NCBI GenBank assembly: GCA_025060275.1 | Contig: JANXCJ010000039.1 | Span: 5,251 to 14,220, forward strand | Direction of reading: 5' to 3' | DNA length: 8,970 nt | Source: Bacteroidia bacterium | GTDB taxonomy: Bacteria; Bacteroidota; Bacteroidia; SpSt-205 | Part shown: positions 1 through 7,211 of the stretch, in pieces | Layout of the letters: every line of letters begins with the position of its first letter | Position numbering within the stretch: the stretch's first letter is position 1 | Translations under genes and position numbers: made by a program | The notes under the pieces: generated by a model | What the model was told of the DNA's origin: nothing | Database searches by the model: none | The model's input: only the letters and a program-made list of their open reading frames with translations

Positions 1-1
1 T

Positions 2-847
2 ACACCTAACCCCCCTCCTCCTGCTGGCTCACAGAATCAAAGTACTACCATCGTCTTCAATCCTACCATCCAAGTCCAAACGGGTAGCGGAACCCAAATC
101 AATACTCAGCCACCACCCACTGGAAATGTGCCCAATACCCCTCAACTACCCAGCAGTGGAACAGGTTATGCAGGCCCCTGCAACTGTCATATACCCATCA
201 GCCGAGAGAATTTATCACAAGCTTTACTGCGCCTACAAAAAGAACCCTTTGAGGATACTCGCCTACACCTCGCCATGCAGCTCGCCCAGAAAAACTGCCT
301 CTTAGCTCAAGATGTAAGAGAAATTATGCAGAGCTTCACCTTTGATGAAAATCGTCTAAATTTTGCTAAGTATGCTTATGATTATGTACATGATATAGGG
401 AATTATATAATAGTTACTGATGCTCTTAACTTCTCATCCAGTAAAGAGGCTCTTATGCAATATATTGAGGGAAGACCAGCAAGGCACTACTGCCAGGGAG
501 GTTCAACTTCTTCGCCTTCGCATATTTCATCTGGACCACGCCCATGTCGCCCCTGCATGGAGCCTGCGGCATTCAGTCAAGCCCTTCATACGCTTCGCTC
601 TACCAGTAGTGAGCCAGCCCGCTTAGAAGTAGCCCGACAAATAGCCACCACTAATTGCCTCTCTTCTACACAGGTAAGAGAGATTTGCCGCACACTAATG
701 GCGGAACCCAATCGGCTAGAATTTGCCAAGTTTGCCTATACTCGTTGCTGTGATCCGCAAAATTACTTCACTGTGGGAGAGGCTTTTGCTGCGGTTACGA
801 GTCGGGAGGAGCTTGCTCGCTATATCCAGAGCCTTTCAGGTAGGTAG
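2..847 (+). CDS. Tandem DUF4476 domain protein, 5' end outside the window
   Basis: The reading frame is open from base 2, so the GTG at 128 is probably internal and the true start lies upstream. The first ~60 visible residues are a low-complexity linker rich in Pro, Thr, Gln and Asn. Two copies of a ~90-residue domain follow (about 197-466 and 560-826). Each has the DUF4476 pattern: an F/L-x-x-AL opening, an 'NCL..' stretch leading to QVREI/DVREI, then 'NRL.FAK.AY', 'D..NY..V' and a closing 'YI'. Each copy is preceded by a Cys pair (CNC; CRPC). DUF4476 is typical of Bacteroidota and has no established biochemical role; it usually sits at the C-terminus of exported proteins. Export is likely, but the N-terminus is not visible. 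The gene stops with TAG six bases before the next gene, in the same frame. The domain call is firm; the function is unknown. Confidence 0.8.
   Translation, partial: TPNPPPPAGSQNQSTTIVFNPTIQVQTGSGTQINTQPPPTGNVPNTPQLPSSGTGYAGPCNCHIPISRENLSQALLRLQKEPFEDTRLHLAMQLAQKNCLLAQDVREIMQSFTFDENRLNFAKYAYDYVHDIGNYIIVTDALNFSSSKEALMQYIEGRPARHYCQGGSTSSPSHISSGPRPCRPCMEPAAFSQALHTLRSTSSEPARLEVARQIATTNCLSSTQVREICRTLMAEPNRLEFAKFAYTRCCDPQNYFTVGEAFAAVTSREELARYIQSLSGR
197..826 (+). repeat. Internal duplication: two DUF4476 units within one protein
   Basis: The units span about 197-466 and 560-826. They match in order through VREI, NRLxFAKxAY, a D-x-x-NY core and the terminal YI. They are diverged at residue level, so this is an old domain duplication and not a recent DNA repeat. 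A Ser/Gly/Pro/Cys-rich linker of roughly 30 residues joins them. Confidence 0.7.
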
Positions 848-853
848 GGTCAA

Positions 854-3079
854 GTGCACTTCTTCTGGATATTTTGCTGGAAGAGATGGAGACTCCTATG
901 GAGCGTAAGTCTACTATTAGCCCAAGAACCCCCCTCTTTGGAGAGGGGATACCTGCTCCCGACACGGGACACAGTCTATATATTGGTTGTCTTTGCAGAA
1001 GTAGACTACACTGAATGCGGAGGTTATGATCCCCATGAGGTCCAATACGGTCGGATTTGGCCTACCGGACCCGATGGGAAGTCGCAGGTTCCGTATGATG
1101 CGGAAATGTTACTGGATGCTACTCTCCCCCCTGGGCAAAAGCCTAAAGGCATCATCACTCGGACATATGTGGAAGCCTCTTTTGGGCAGTTTGTAGTTCT
1201 GGGGGACTACCTTCCAGAAGTACTACGCGTGTCTTGCAAAAAACTACCCCCTGGGAGTACTCAGAGTCTGATACAAGAAGTTTCTTTGATAGCTGAAGTT
1301 TTCCCCAAGGGTCAACTCACCACAGCCCACCACGTGCCTTACACTGCTTTTGATAGGTGGAAACTCCTTCCACAGCGGCCAGGCTTAGAAAAGCTACGCA
1401 GCCCCACCGACACCGCAGGGGGATATAAGCCACGCTTAGATATTCTCTTTATAATTTGGCGAAACTTAGCCTACCGGCTAAATATTCAGAAACCGCCCTT
1501 ACCCTGCAACTATGGATTTGGATTATGGGCCTGTGATTATAGACAACCTTTAGGGATTTTCTCTGGTGGGATAGAAGCAGCTTCTTCTTATACTTCTTGC
1601 CATACAGCCCAAGGAGCGAGTATAGGTTTTCTGGAAGAGTTCTTCCATGGGCTGTACGGGGGTAACCACTGGCACACAGCTGGAGGAGCGGGATGGCATA
1701 CTTTTCCTTTTATGCCAGTATGTCAAGGGCTCAGTGTTCAAGGCTCAAGGCCCACTTACGCTATCGGATACGACCGGTGGATCATGGGGTGGAAACCCCC
1801 TCACAAAAGCTACCTTATCAGCGCCCTTTCTGAAAGAGGCGAGGAGATATCTACTGACCTCTGCCAACCCCCCCGCCCAGAGACGCTGCGAGTATGGCTC
1901 CGAGATTTCCTCAGTAGCGGAGATGCTATTCGTATACGACTCCCCTACACAGAAAAAGGCGGCAGTGCAGTAAAAAACCAGTATTTATGGCTTGAGAATC
2001 GCCAATTTCTGAGCGATCTGGAGGTATGGGGATACCATGCAGGCCCAGAATGGTGCACGGATAAACCGCCAGAGAACAGAAGGGGCTTCCCAGGGCTCTA
2101 TGCCTACATCCAGGTAGGCAAGGACCAAAAAGAAGGTCCTCTCATCTACACCACTGATCCCAACCATCCGAACGGCTTAGGAAGTTGGATCTTCATGCTA
2201 TCTGCTGAAGGGAATTATGATTTTGAATTTCGCCAAATCCCTCATGGATGGGCTCTGGATAAGGCAAACAGCCTCCCTAATCCTTTCACAGGGATGAATG
2301 ACTTATACTTAGCCTGGGATGCCGACAAAGATGGGCAGATTCAAAAAGGTGAGCCTCTTGGCATGGGATGGTGGGAGTGGAAAGGCGACTCCGCCTGTAT
2401 TAGTGTATATAGCGCTGGAGATAAGGAGGACCCTTTTACTCTCCGAGATAGACCTCTTCTCAGCTTGGAAACTAACCCAGCTCCTGTGCCTGTCTATACC
2501 TTACGCTCAGAAGAGGGATATTCTTATCCTTCTCGGGCCCGCCCCAGTGCCTATGATAATAGAACTATATGGCTCAATAACCTTCATATAGAAATCATGA
2601 GAGAAAGGGAAGATGGCGCCATCCTCATAGAAATAAGATGGGATACGCCGTCTATACGCGGCTGTCATCGCTGGTGTGGGAATATCCATCTTTCCCCCAA
2701 TCCGTATGACTCTTTAGCTCCTGCGCTCTACCTAAGAGGCACTATCGTAGTAGATAGAGGCATAAGCCCTGTCTATGCAGTAGCACAGAGTTACGATTCA
2801 GTAAGAAAAATTTTCTGGTTCTCGGATACAAGCCAGCTTGTCATTGAATCAGGCGCTATTCTGAGAATGAACAAGGGGGCTAAAATAATCCTTCGTGAAG
2901 GAAGTCGCCTCATTATTCAGGACAAGGGACGCATAGAGGGAAAGGGTAAAATCATCGTAGAGCCTGGAGGAAAGATAGAGGCTTCTGCAAAGGATGCTAT
3001 ACAAGTTGCCGTTTTATACCGGCGAAAACCCTATCCATTATTTCAAAGAAATATGTTGTTTATTGGTGCAGAAAAATGA
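854..3079 (+). CDS. Secreted M6-like metallopeptidase homologue with degenerate zinc motif
   Basis: A 741-residue protein. GTG at 854 is the only usual start codon before the signal-peptide-like stretch (KRWR, then LLWSVSLLLAQ, residues 10-24), so export is likely. Residues 41-50 (VYILVVFAEV), 100-120 (T-x-x-YxEASFGQ..V.GDYL) and 195-201 (LDILFII) recall the M6/immune inhibitor A-type fold. The expected zinc helix is at 258-274, but HExxH reads E261-E-F-F-H265, followed by GLYGGNHWH; downstream are a GAGWHTF segment and a YDRWIMGWKPP segment. Residues 489-500 form a textbook EF-hand-type calcium loop (DxDxDGxIxxxE). Residues ~660-712 are short alternating hydrophobic/Gly turns, like a small beta-helix. 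I see no type IX sorting domain at the C-terminus. It may be a catalytically dead or altered homologue. Its last codon overlaps mqnC (ATGA). Secretion is fairly sure; the M6 relationship is moderate; activity is unknown. Confidence 0.65.
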   Translation: MHFFWIFCWKRWRLLWSVSLLLAQEPPSLERGYLLPTRDTVYILVVFAEVDYTECGGYDPHEVQYGRIWPTGPDGKSQVPYDAEMLLDATLPPGQKPKGIITRTYVEASFGQFVVLGDYLPEVLRVSCKKLPPGSTQSLIQEVSLIAEVFPKGQLTTAHHVPYTAFDRWKLLPQRPGLEKLRSPTDTAGGYKPRLDILFIIWRNLAYRLNIQKPPLPCNYGFGLWACDYRQPLGIFSGGIEAASSYTSCHTAQGASIGFLEEFFHGLYGGNHWHTAGGAGWHTFPFMPVCQGLSVQGSRPTYAIGYDRWIMGWKPPHKSYLISALSERGEEISTDLCQPPRPETLRVWLRDFLSSGDAIRIRLPYTEKGGSAVKNQYLWLENRQFLSDLEVWGYHAGPEWCTDKPPENRRGFPGLYAYIQVGKDQKEGPLIYTTDPNHPNGLGSWIFMLSAEGNYDFEFRQIPHGWALDKANSLPNPFTGMNDLYLAWDADKDGQIQKGEPLGMGWWEWKGDSACISVYSAGDKEDPFTLRDRPLLSLETNPAPVPVYTLRSEEGYSYPSRARPSAYDNRTIWLNNLHIEIMREREDGAILIEIRWDTPSIRGCHRWCGNIHLSPNPYDSLAPALYLRGTIVVDRGISPVYAVAQSYDSVRKIFWFSDTSQLVIESGAILRMNKGAKIILREGSRLIIQDKGRIEGKGKIIVEPGGKIEASAKDAIQVAVLYRRKPYPLFQRNMLFIGAEK

Positions 3080-4191
3080 ATAAGCGTAGTATACAGAGCA
3101 TTCTGGAAGCTGCCTTATCGGGGGAGTTTCTTTCGGTGGAGGAGGGGGTAAGGCTTTTCTATGAAGCTCCTTTGCCTTCTCTTATGGCGTATGCTCATGC
3201 CCTTAGGCTGCTCCTCAAGGCAGACACTCCCAACATCGTAACCTGGCAAATAGACAGAAATGTCAATACCACTAACATTTGCGTAGCCAACTGCAAGTTC
3301 TGCAATTTTTTCCGTCCCCCTGGACACAAAGAGGGTTATGTTACAGATGATGAAACCTACAGGCGCAAAATAGAAGAGACCCTTGCATTAGGGGGGGATC
3401 AGCTTTTATTACAGGGAGGACATCATCCAGATTTAGGACTTGCTTACTATGAGGAGCTTTTTCGCAAGTTAAAAAGTTGGTACCCTCATCTTAAGCTTCA
3501 TGCTCTTAGCCCGCCTGAGATAGTTCATATAGCAGAAATGGAGGGGCTGAGTTATGAGGAAGTACTTCGGCGGCTGCGTGCAGCGGGCCTAGACTCCCTT
3601 CCGGGCGCAGGAGCAGAGATTCTCGTGGATGAGGTACGAAGAGTCATATCAGCAGGTAAATGTACTGCTGACCAGTGGTTGGAAGTCATGCGTACAGCTC
3701 ACAGACTAAATATCCCCTCTAGTGCCACTATGATGTTTGGACATGTAGAGACCATCCCCCAGCGAATGGAGCACCTTGTGAAGATTCGTTCTCTGCAAGC
3801 AGAAAAGCCCGAAGGGAGCTTGGGCTTCACAGCCTTTATTCTGTGGCCTTTTCAAGACAAAGGGACGAAGCTGCGCCGAGTGCGAGGGGTAAAAAACCAG
3901 GTTACCCCTCACGAGTACATCCGCATGCTCGCCATAGCTCGGCTAATGCTACCTAACATACCTAACATACAGGTCTCTTGGCTGACAGTGGGGCCTGAAA
4001 TAGCTCAAGTATGCTTACATGCAGGTGCAAACGACATGGGCTCAATTATGATAGAAGAAAACGTAGTCTCAGCTGCAGGTGCTTCTTACCGCTTTACTGC
4101 GAAGGAGATTCAGGCGGTAATTCGGTCGGCAGGTTTTGAGCCCCGTCTCCGCGATCAGCTTTATCGTTTCCGCGAAGAGATAGTCTGCTAA
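3076..4191 (+). CDS. mqnC: Cyclic dehypoxanthinyl futalosine synthase (radical SAM, menaquinone synthesis)
   Basis: A cytosolic radical SAM enzyme that cyclises dehypoxanthine futalosine in the futalosine route to menaquinone. The 4Fe-4S/SAM motif is C69-x3-C73-x2-C76 (ICVANCKFCNF), placed about 70 residues in, as usual for the MqnC/MqnE/CofH group. The following segments favour MqnC over MqnE: QGGHHPDLGL (~114-123), HALSPPEI, LPGAGAEILVDEVRR (~175-189), TATMMFGH-like SATMMFGHVET, FTAFILWPFQ and the late MIEENVVSAAGA. The length (371) is normal and nothing looks truncated. The ATG overlaps the stop of the upstream secreted-protein gene (ATGA), suggesting translational coupling with an apparently unrelated gene. 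Other mqn genes are not in the window. At the 3' end the last 98 bases are also read on the other strand by the converging DUF2490-like gene. Confidence 0.92.
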   Translation: MNKRSIQSILEAALSGEFLSVEEGVRLFYEAPLPSLMAYAHALRLLLKADTPNIVTWQIDRNVNTTNICVANCKFCNFFRPPGHKEGYVTDDETYRRKIEETLALGGDQLLLQGGHHPDLGLAYYEELFRKLKSWYPHLKLHALSPPEIVHIAEMEGLSYEEVLRRLRAAGLDSLPGAGAEILVDEVRRVISAGKCTADQWLEVMRTAHRLNIPSSATMMFGHVETIPQRMEHLVKIRSLQAEKPEGSLGFTAFILWPFQDKGTKLRRVRGVKNQVTPHEYIRMLAIARLMLPNIPNIQVSWLTVGPEIAQVCLHAGANDMGSIMIEENVVSAAGASYRFTAKEIQAVIRSAGFEPRLRDQLYRFREEIVC

Positions 4192-4819
4192 GAAGGAGGT
4201 TTAGACGGACGCCCAACCATAACCGATGTCTGGGAAAGCTCCTCGGCACTGCAATATTGAGGTAGCCCATTTCTACTTGCCACGAGGCCTGCTGCGGAAA
4301 ACTAAGCGCTACTAAGAAGCGATTCTGGCGCAGATAGAGATGCCATCTACGCACAGGAGACCAATGAGTAAGGAAAAACTCATTTGTAAATCCTACCCAT
4401 ACTCTACCTACCGAAATCCTGTATCGGATGAGAGGTCGCATAAGCCCCTCCCAGTAGGCCCCATTCTGCCACCTCTGCTCCAAAGTCCCCGAAAAGAGCA
4501 GCCATGAATAAGGCATATACTGCCAACGCTCCACCAAGCGAGTCTGATAAAAGGCGGAAGGAAAGTAGGACCTCGCCCATACGCCCCCTACGGAGGCAAC
4601 ATGCGAAGCGCCAAGCCGTTTTGAGAATGCAAGCGTAATAACAACACTCTCCCACCCCTGCCTGACAAAACGAGGCTGTGTATTCAAGATAAGTTGGTAG
4701 ATTTCCTTTCTGTCTAAGGACAGGTTTATTTGCTGAAAGGTCCATATACCCCTTGGAGCTTGAGCCACCACTAAAGCGCCCTGCAAATAAAGTAGTCCTA
4801 TAAGCGTGCTAATCCTCAC
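4094..4819 (-). CDS. DUF2490-like outer-membrane protein with a C-terminal extension
   Basis: A 241-residue protein. The GTG start is chosen because an in-frame TAG lies immediately upstream and the next residues form a signal peptide (MRISTLIGLLYLQGALVVAQA), so export to the envelope is likely. The body is rich in Trp, Arg and Tyr with alternating hydrophobic strands. 'VGFTNEFFL' (~142-150), 'LRQNRF' (~163-168) and 'VEMGYLNIAVPR' (~182-193) fit the DUF2490 family, which are predicted outer-membrane beta-barrels of unknown function. The strand 'HRLWLGVRLNL' (198-208) looks like the natural final barrel strand. The remaining ~32 residues are hydrophilic, Pro/Ser/Asp-rich and lie wholly antisense to mqnC, so they may be an added tail. 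The gene follows prpB by 42 bases and may be the last gene of that transcript, but nothing ties it to propionate metabolism. The family call is tentative. Confidence 0.6.
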   Translation of the reverse strand: MRISTLIGLLYLQGALVVAQAPRGIWTFQQINLSLDRKEIYQLILNTQPRFVRQGWESVVITLAFSKRLGASHVASVGGVWARSYFPSAFYQTRLVERWQYMPYSWLLFSGTLEQRWQNGAYWEGLMRPLIRYRISVGRVWVGFTNEFFLTHWSPVRRWHLYLRQNRFLVALSFPQQASWQVEMGYLNIAVPRSFPRHRLWLGVRLNLLLSRLSLRGNDKADRGDGAQNLPTELPPESPSQ

Positions 4820-4861
4820 CTACTTAGGCAAGCCTACTGCATAATAGCTTGGAAAATAAAC

Positions 4862-5758
4862 TCAACTTTCATTAGCAGCTATCTCCTTGTCAAATTCTTC
4901 ATAGGTATGGTAAGATATAAGCTGATACAGCTCCGCTCGTGTCTGCATATAAGGTAAGTAGGTACTCGTAGAACCCTCCCGGTAAAGGCTCTCGTAAAAC
5001 TTTTCCATAGCTCGAGCTGCCACGCGAAGAGCCGAAACAGGGAAAAGCGCTATTTCATAACCCATCTCAAATACCTCATCAGCGGAAAGCAAAGGTGTCT
5101 TCCCAAATTCTGTGAGATTTGCCAAGAGGGGTACGGGCACAGCCTCCCGTACGCGCATGAACTCATCCTTGCTGACAAGGGCTTCAGGAAAAATTATTTC
5201 TGCGCCGGCTTGCACATACATAAGGGCTCTGCGAATCACTCCTTCTATTCCTTCCACTGCCTGTGCATCTGTACGAGCTATTATTACTAATGTGGGCACG
5301 ATTGCCTTTATGGCTTGAATTTTTTGAACCATGCTTTCAGGAGGCACGAGCTTTTTTCCACTCAGATGCCCACATTTCTTAGGCATTTCTTGGTCTTCTA
5401 TCTGAATAGCAGCTACACCTACTTCTACTAACTCCCTTGCCATGCGCACTACATTTAGGACCTCTCCAAAACCCGTATCTACATCTACTACCAAGGGGAG
5501 CAGGGTAGATTGTACAATACCCTTAGCTCTCTCTTTGACTTCCTGTAGAGTTAGAAGCCCTAAGTCAGGCATGCCCATACTGGCAGAAAGAGCTGCTCCT
5601 GAGAGATACACCGCAGAAAACCCCGCTTTTTTTGCTAAGAGAGCAGCCAAAGGGTCATGAGCACCAGGCAAAACAAGTCTCCCTTGCTGAGCCAGCGCCA
5701 AAAAACGCTTAGCCAACTCAGCTTGCACAGGATGAGCCTCAAGAAGCCACGCGCTCAT
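4862..5758 (-). CDS. prpB: 2-methylisocitrate lyase
   Basis: Cleaves 2-methylisocitrate to pyruvate and succinate, the last step of the methylcitrate cycle; cytosolic and Mg-dependent. The 298-residue length is normal. Isocitrate lyase/PEP mutase superfamily features are visible: YLSG (51-54), the metal-binding DVDTGFG segment (92-98), IQIEDQ (118-123), the catalytic-loop signature KKCGH with Cys129 (127-131), ARTDA (161-165) and NLTEFGKTPL (214-223). The KKCGH loop, the 'MGMPDLG' segment and the late 'MQTRAELY...SYHTYEEF' are those of PrpB, not of glyoxylate-cycle isocitrate lyase, which is much longer. The ATG lies 20 bases inside the end of prpD. No alternative start is near; the next Met is about 60 residues in. 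All key residues appear intact. Confidence 0.95.
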   Translation of the reverse strand: MSAWLLEAHPVQAELAKRFLALAQQGRLVLPGAHDPLAALLAKKAGFSAVYLSGAALSASMGMPDLGLLTLQEVKERAKGIVQSTLLPLVVDVDTGFGEVLNVVRMARELVEVGVAAIQIEDQEMPKKCGHLSGKKLVPPESMVQKIQAIKAIVPTLVIIARTDAQAVEGIEGVIRRALMYVQAGAEIIFPEALVSKDEFMRVREAVPVPLLANLTEFGKTPLLSADEVFEMGYEIALFPVSALRVAARAMEKFYESLYREGSTSTYLPYMQTRAELYQLISYHTYEEFDKEIAANES

Positions 5759-7211
5759 AAGAAGTGATCTCTCCAGGATGCATAAGCAGCTTCATAAGAC
5801 GGTCTACTTCCACCGTGGTAAAGTCCTCCGACTCCGCTATTAGCCAGTATAGGTAATCTGCTTTGTTTGCAGGATAAACTCTGAAGAGAGCTTCCTTGAA
5901 TTTCGCCTGCAGAAGTGGTAGGGCTTCTTTTCGGCGACGACGATGACCCACAGGATACTCCACTACCACTTTGTCCGTGCTCGTACCATCTTCAAAGAAA
6001 ATCTGAATAGCATTTGCAATAGATCGCTTCTCAGGGTCTAAGTAATCCCGACTAAAGGCGGGATTCTCTTTTACCTCCATCTTAGTAATTAAGGCAGGGA
6101 TTCGCGGGTCAGAAGCAATAGGCTCCTCATAGTGAGCATAGGTAAGTTCTCCATATAGAAGAGCTACCGCTGTCATGTACTGGAGAGAATGATCGCGGTC
6201 AGCAGGGTTTCGGAAAGGCCCTTTTTTATCAATGATACGCACTGCAGATTCTTGAGTTTCTATGAGGATTTTATCTATTCTCTCTATCTTGTCTTTCACT
6301 TGTGGGTGGAGTTTGAGAGCAGCTTCTACGGCGGTCTGCCCATGAAACTCGGCGGGATAAGAGACTTTGAAAAGTATATTTTCCATCACATAGCTGTCTA
6401 AGGGGCGTGCTAGTTTTACGGGCTGCCCCCCCATTATCACGGCTTCAAATCCCCATGTAGGGGCGGTAAGCGCAGTGGGGTAGCCTGGCTCCCCGGCTTT
6501 CGCAAACCAAGCCAGACGTACAGCGCGGCTCGTAGCATCGGCAGCAGCCCAGGATTTGCGTGGACCTGTATTAGGAAAATGTCTGTAAGTGCGAAGCGCT
6601 GCCCCATCAATAAACGCATGAGAGAGGCTACTCATTACCTCTTCTCGTTTGCCGCCCAAGAGCGCCGTAGCTACCCCCGCAGAAGCCACTTTGACAAAAT
6701 GAACGTGATCAAAGCCTCGCCGATTGAGACTTACCTCTAATGCTAGCACCCCCTGTATCTCATATGCCTTAATCAGGTAGGTAAAGATATCCTGCATTGT
6801 GTATGGCTTCTCCCCATACCGCCGCTTCTCTTGAGACAAGTAGTCAGCTACAGCCAGAATAGCACCAAGATTGTCTGAAGGATGCCCCCACTCCTTTGCT
6901 AGCCAAGTATCATTATAGTCTAACCAGCGAATCAGCGCCGTAATAGCAAAAGCCCCTTGAATAGGGTCCATCACATAGGAGGTACCTGGAACCCTCGCCC
7001 CTCTAGGAAAGTAACTGGCGGGCAAAATAGGTCCTATCAGCTTCGTACATTCAGGCTTCTCTAAGGCTAGTAAGGCACAAGCTAAAGAGTCCATGAAGGC
7101 GATCCGAGCTGTCTCATATGCTTCCGCACTTTGAATGGATTTGCTCACAATATAATCGGCTATTTCCTGTAAAACAGGATCATAGCCACTGCTATGACCA
7201 GAAGTACTCAT
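5739..7211 (-). CDS. prpD: 2-methylcitrate dehydratase (MmgE/PrpD family)
   Basis: Dehydrates 2-methylcitrate to 2-methyl-cis-aconitate; PrpD-type enzymes need no iron-sulfur cluster. At 490 residues it is about the size of E. coli PrpD. Segments shared with that protein as I know it are RWLDYNDTWLAKEWGHPSDN (95-114), YPAEFHGQTAVEAA (285-298), NPADRDHSLQYM (335-346), 'DPEKRSIANAI' and 'VVVEYPVGHRRRR'. These long matches separate it from the looser MmgE/IDS-epimerase relatives in the family. The ATG overlaps the prpC stop by four bases (ATGA on the minus strand), and its own TGA lies within prpB, so translation of the three genes is probably coupled. The product still needs hydration to 2-methylisocitrate by an aconitase, which is not encoded here. 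Confidence 0.95.
   Translation of the reverse strand: MSTSGHSSGYDPVLQEIADYIVSKSIQSAEAYETARIAFMDSLACALLALEKPECTKLIGPILPASYFPRGARVPGTSYVMDPIQGAFAITALIRWLDYNDTWLAKEWGHPSDNLGAILAVADYLSQEKRRYGEKPYTMQDIFTYLIKAYEIQGVLALEVSLNRRGFDHVHFVKVASAGVATALLGGKREEVMSSLSHAFIDGAALRTYRHFPNTGPRKSWAAADATSRAVRLAWFAKAGEPGYPTALTAPTWGFEAVIMGGQPVKLARPLDSYVMENILFKVSYPAEFHGQTAVEAALKLHPQVKDKIERIDKILIETQESAVRIIDKKGPFRNPADRDHSLQYMTAVALLYGELTYAHYEEPIASDPRIPALITKMEVKENPAFSRDYLDPEKRSIANAIQIFFEDGTSTDKVVVEYPVGHRRRRKEALPLLQAKFKEALFRVYPANKADYLYWLIAESEDFTTVEVDRLMKLLMHPGEITSYERVAS

Noticed and set aside
128..130. GTG at 128 as the start of the DUF4476 gene
   Set aside because: The frame is open to the left edge and the upstream Pro/Gln/Thr-rich residues continue the same linker, so this codon is most likely internal.
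1647..1973. A 108-codon plus-strand frame inside the secreted-protein gene
   Set aside because: It lies wholly within a longer frame that carries recognisable motifs; its own product shows no known pattern.
4193..4200. Perfect AAGGAGGT just after the mqnC stop on the plus strand, suggesting a further plus-strand gene
   Set aside because: The nearest ATG (4226) is 26 bases away and opens only a 29-codon frame ending at 4315. The minus-strand DUF2490-like gene explains this stretch better.
4820..4861. Small inverted repeat TAGG-CAAG-CCTA between prpB and the DUF2490-like gene as a terminator
   Set aside because: The stem is only four base pairs and no T-tract follows it on either strand.
5112..5660. 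Plus-strand open frames opposite prpB
   Set aside because: They are Ser/Thr/Arg/Ala-rich antisense shadows of a clearly conserved gene, with no motif or ribosome site of their own.
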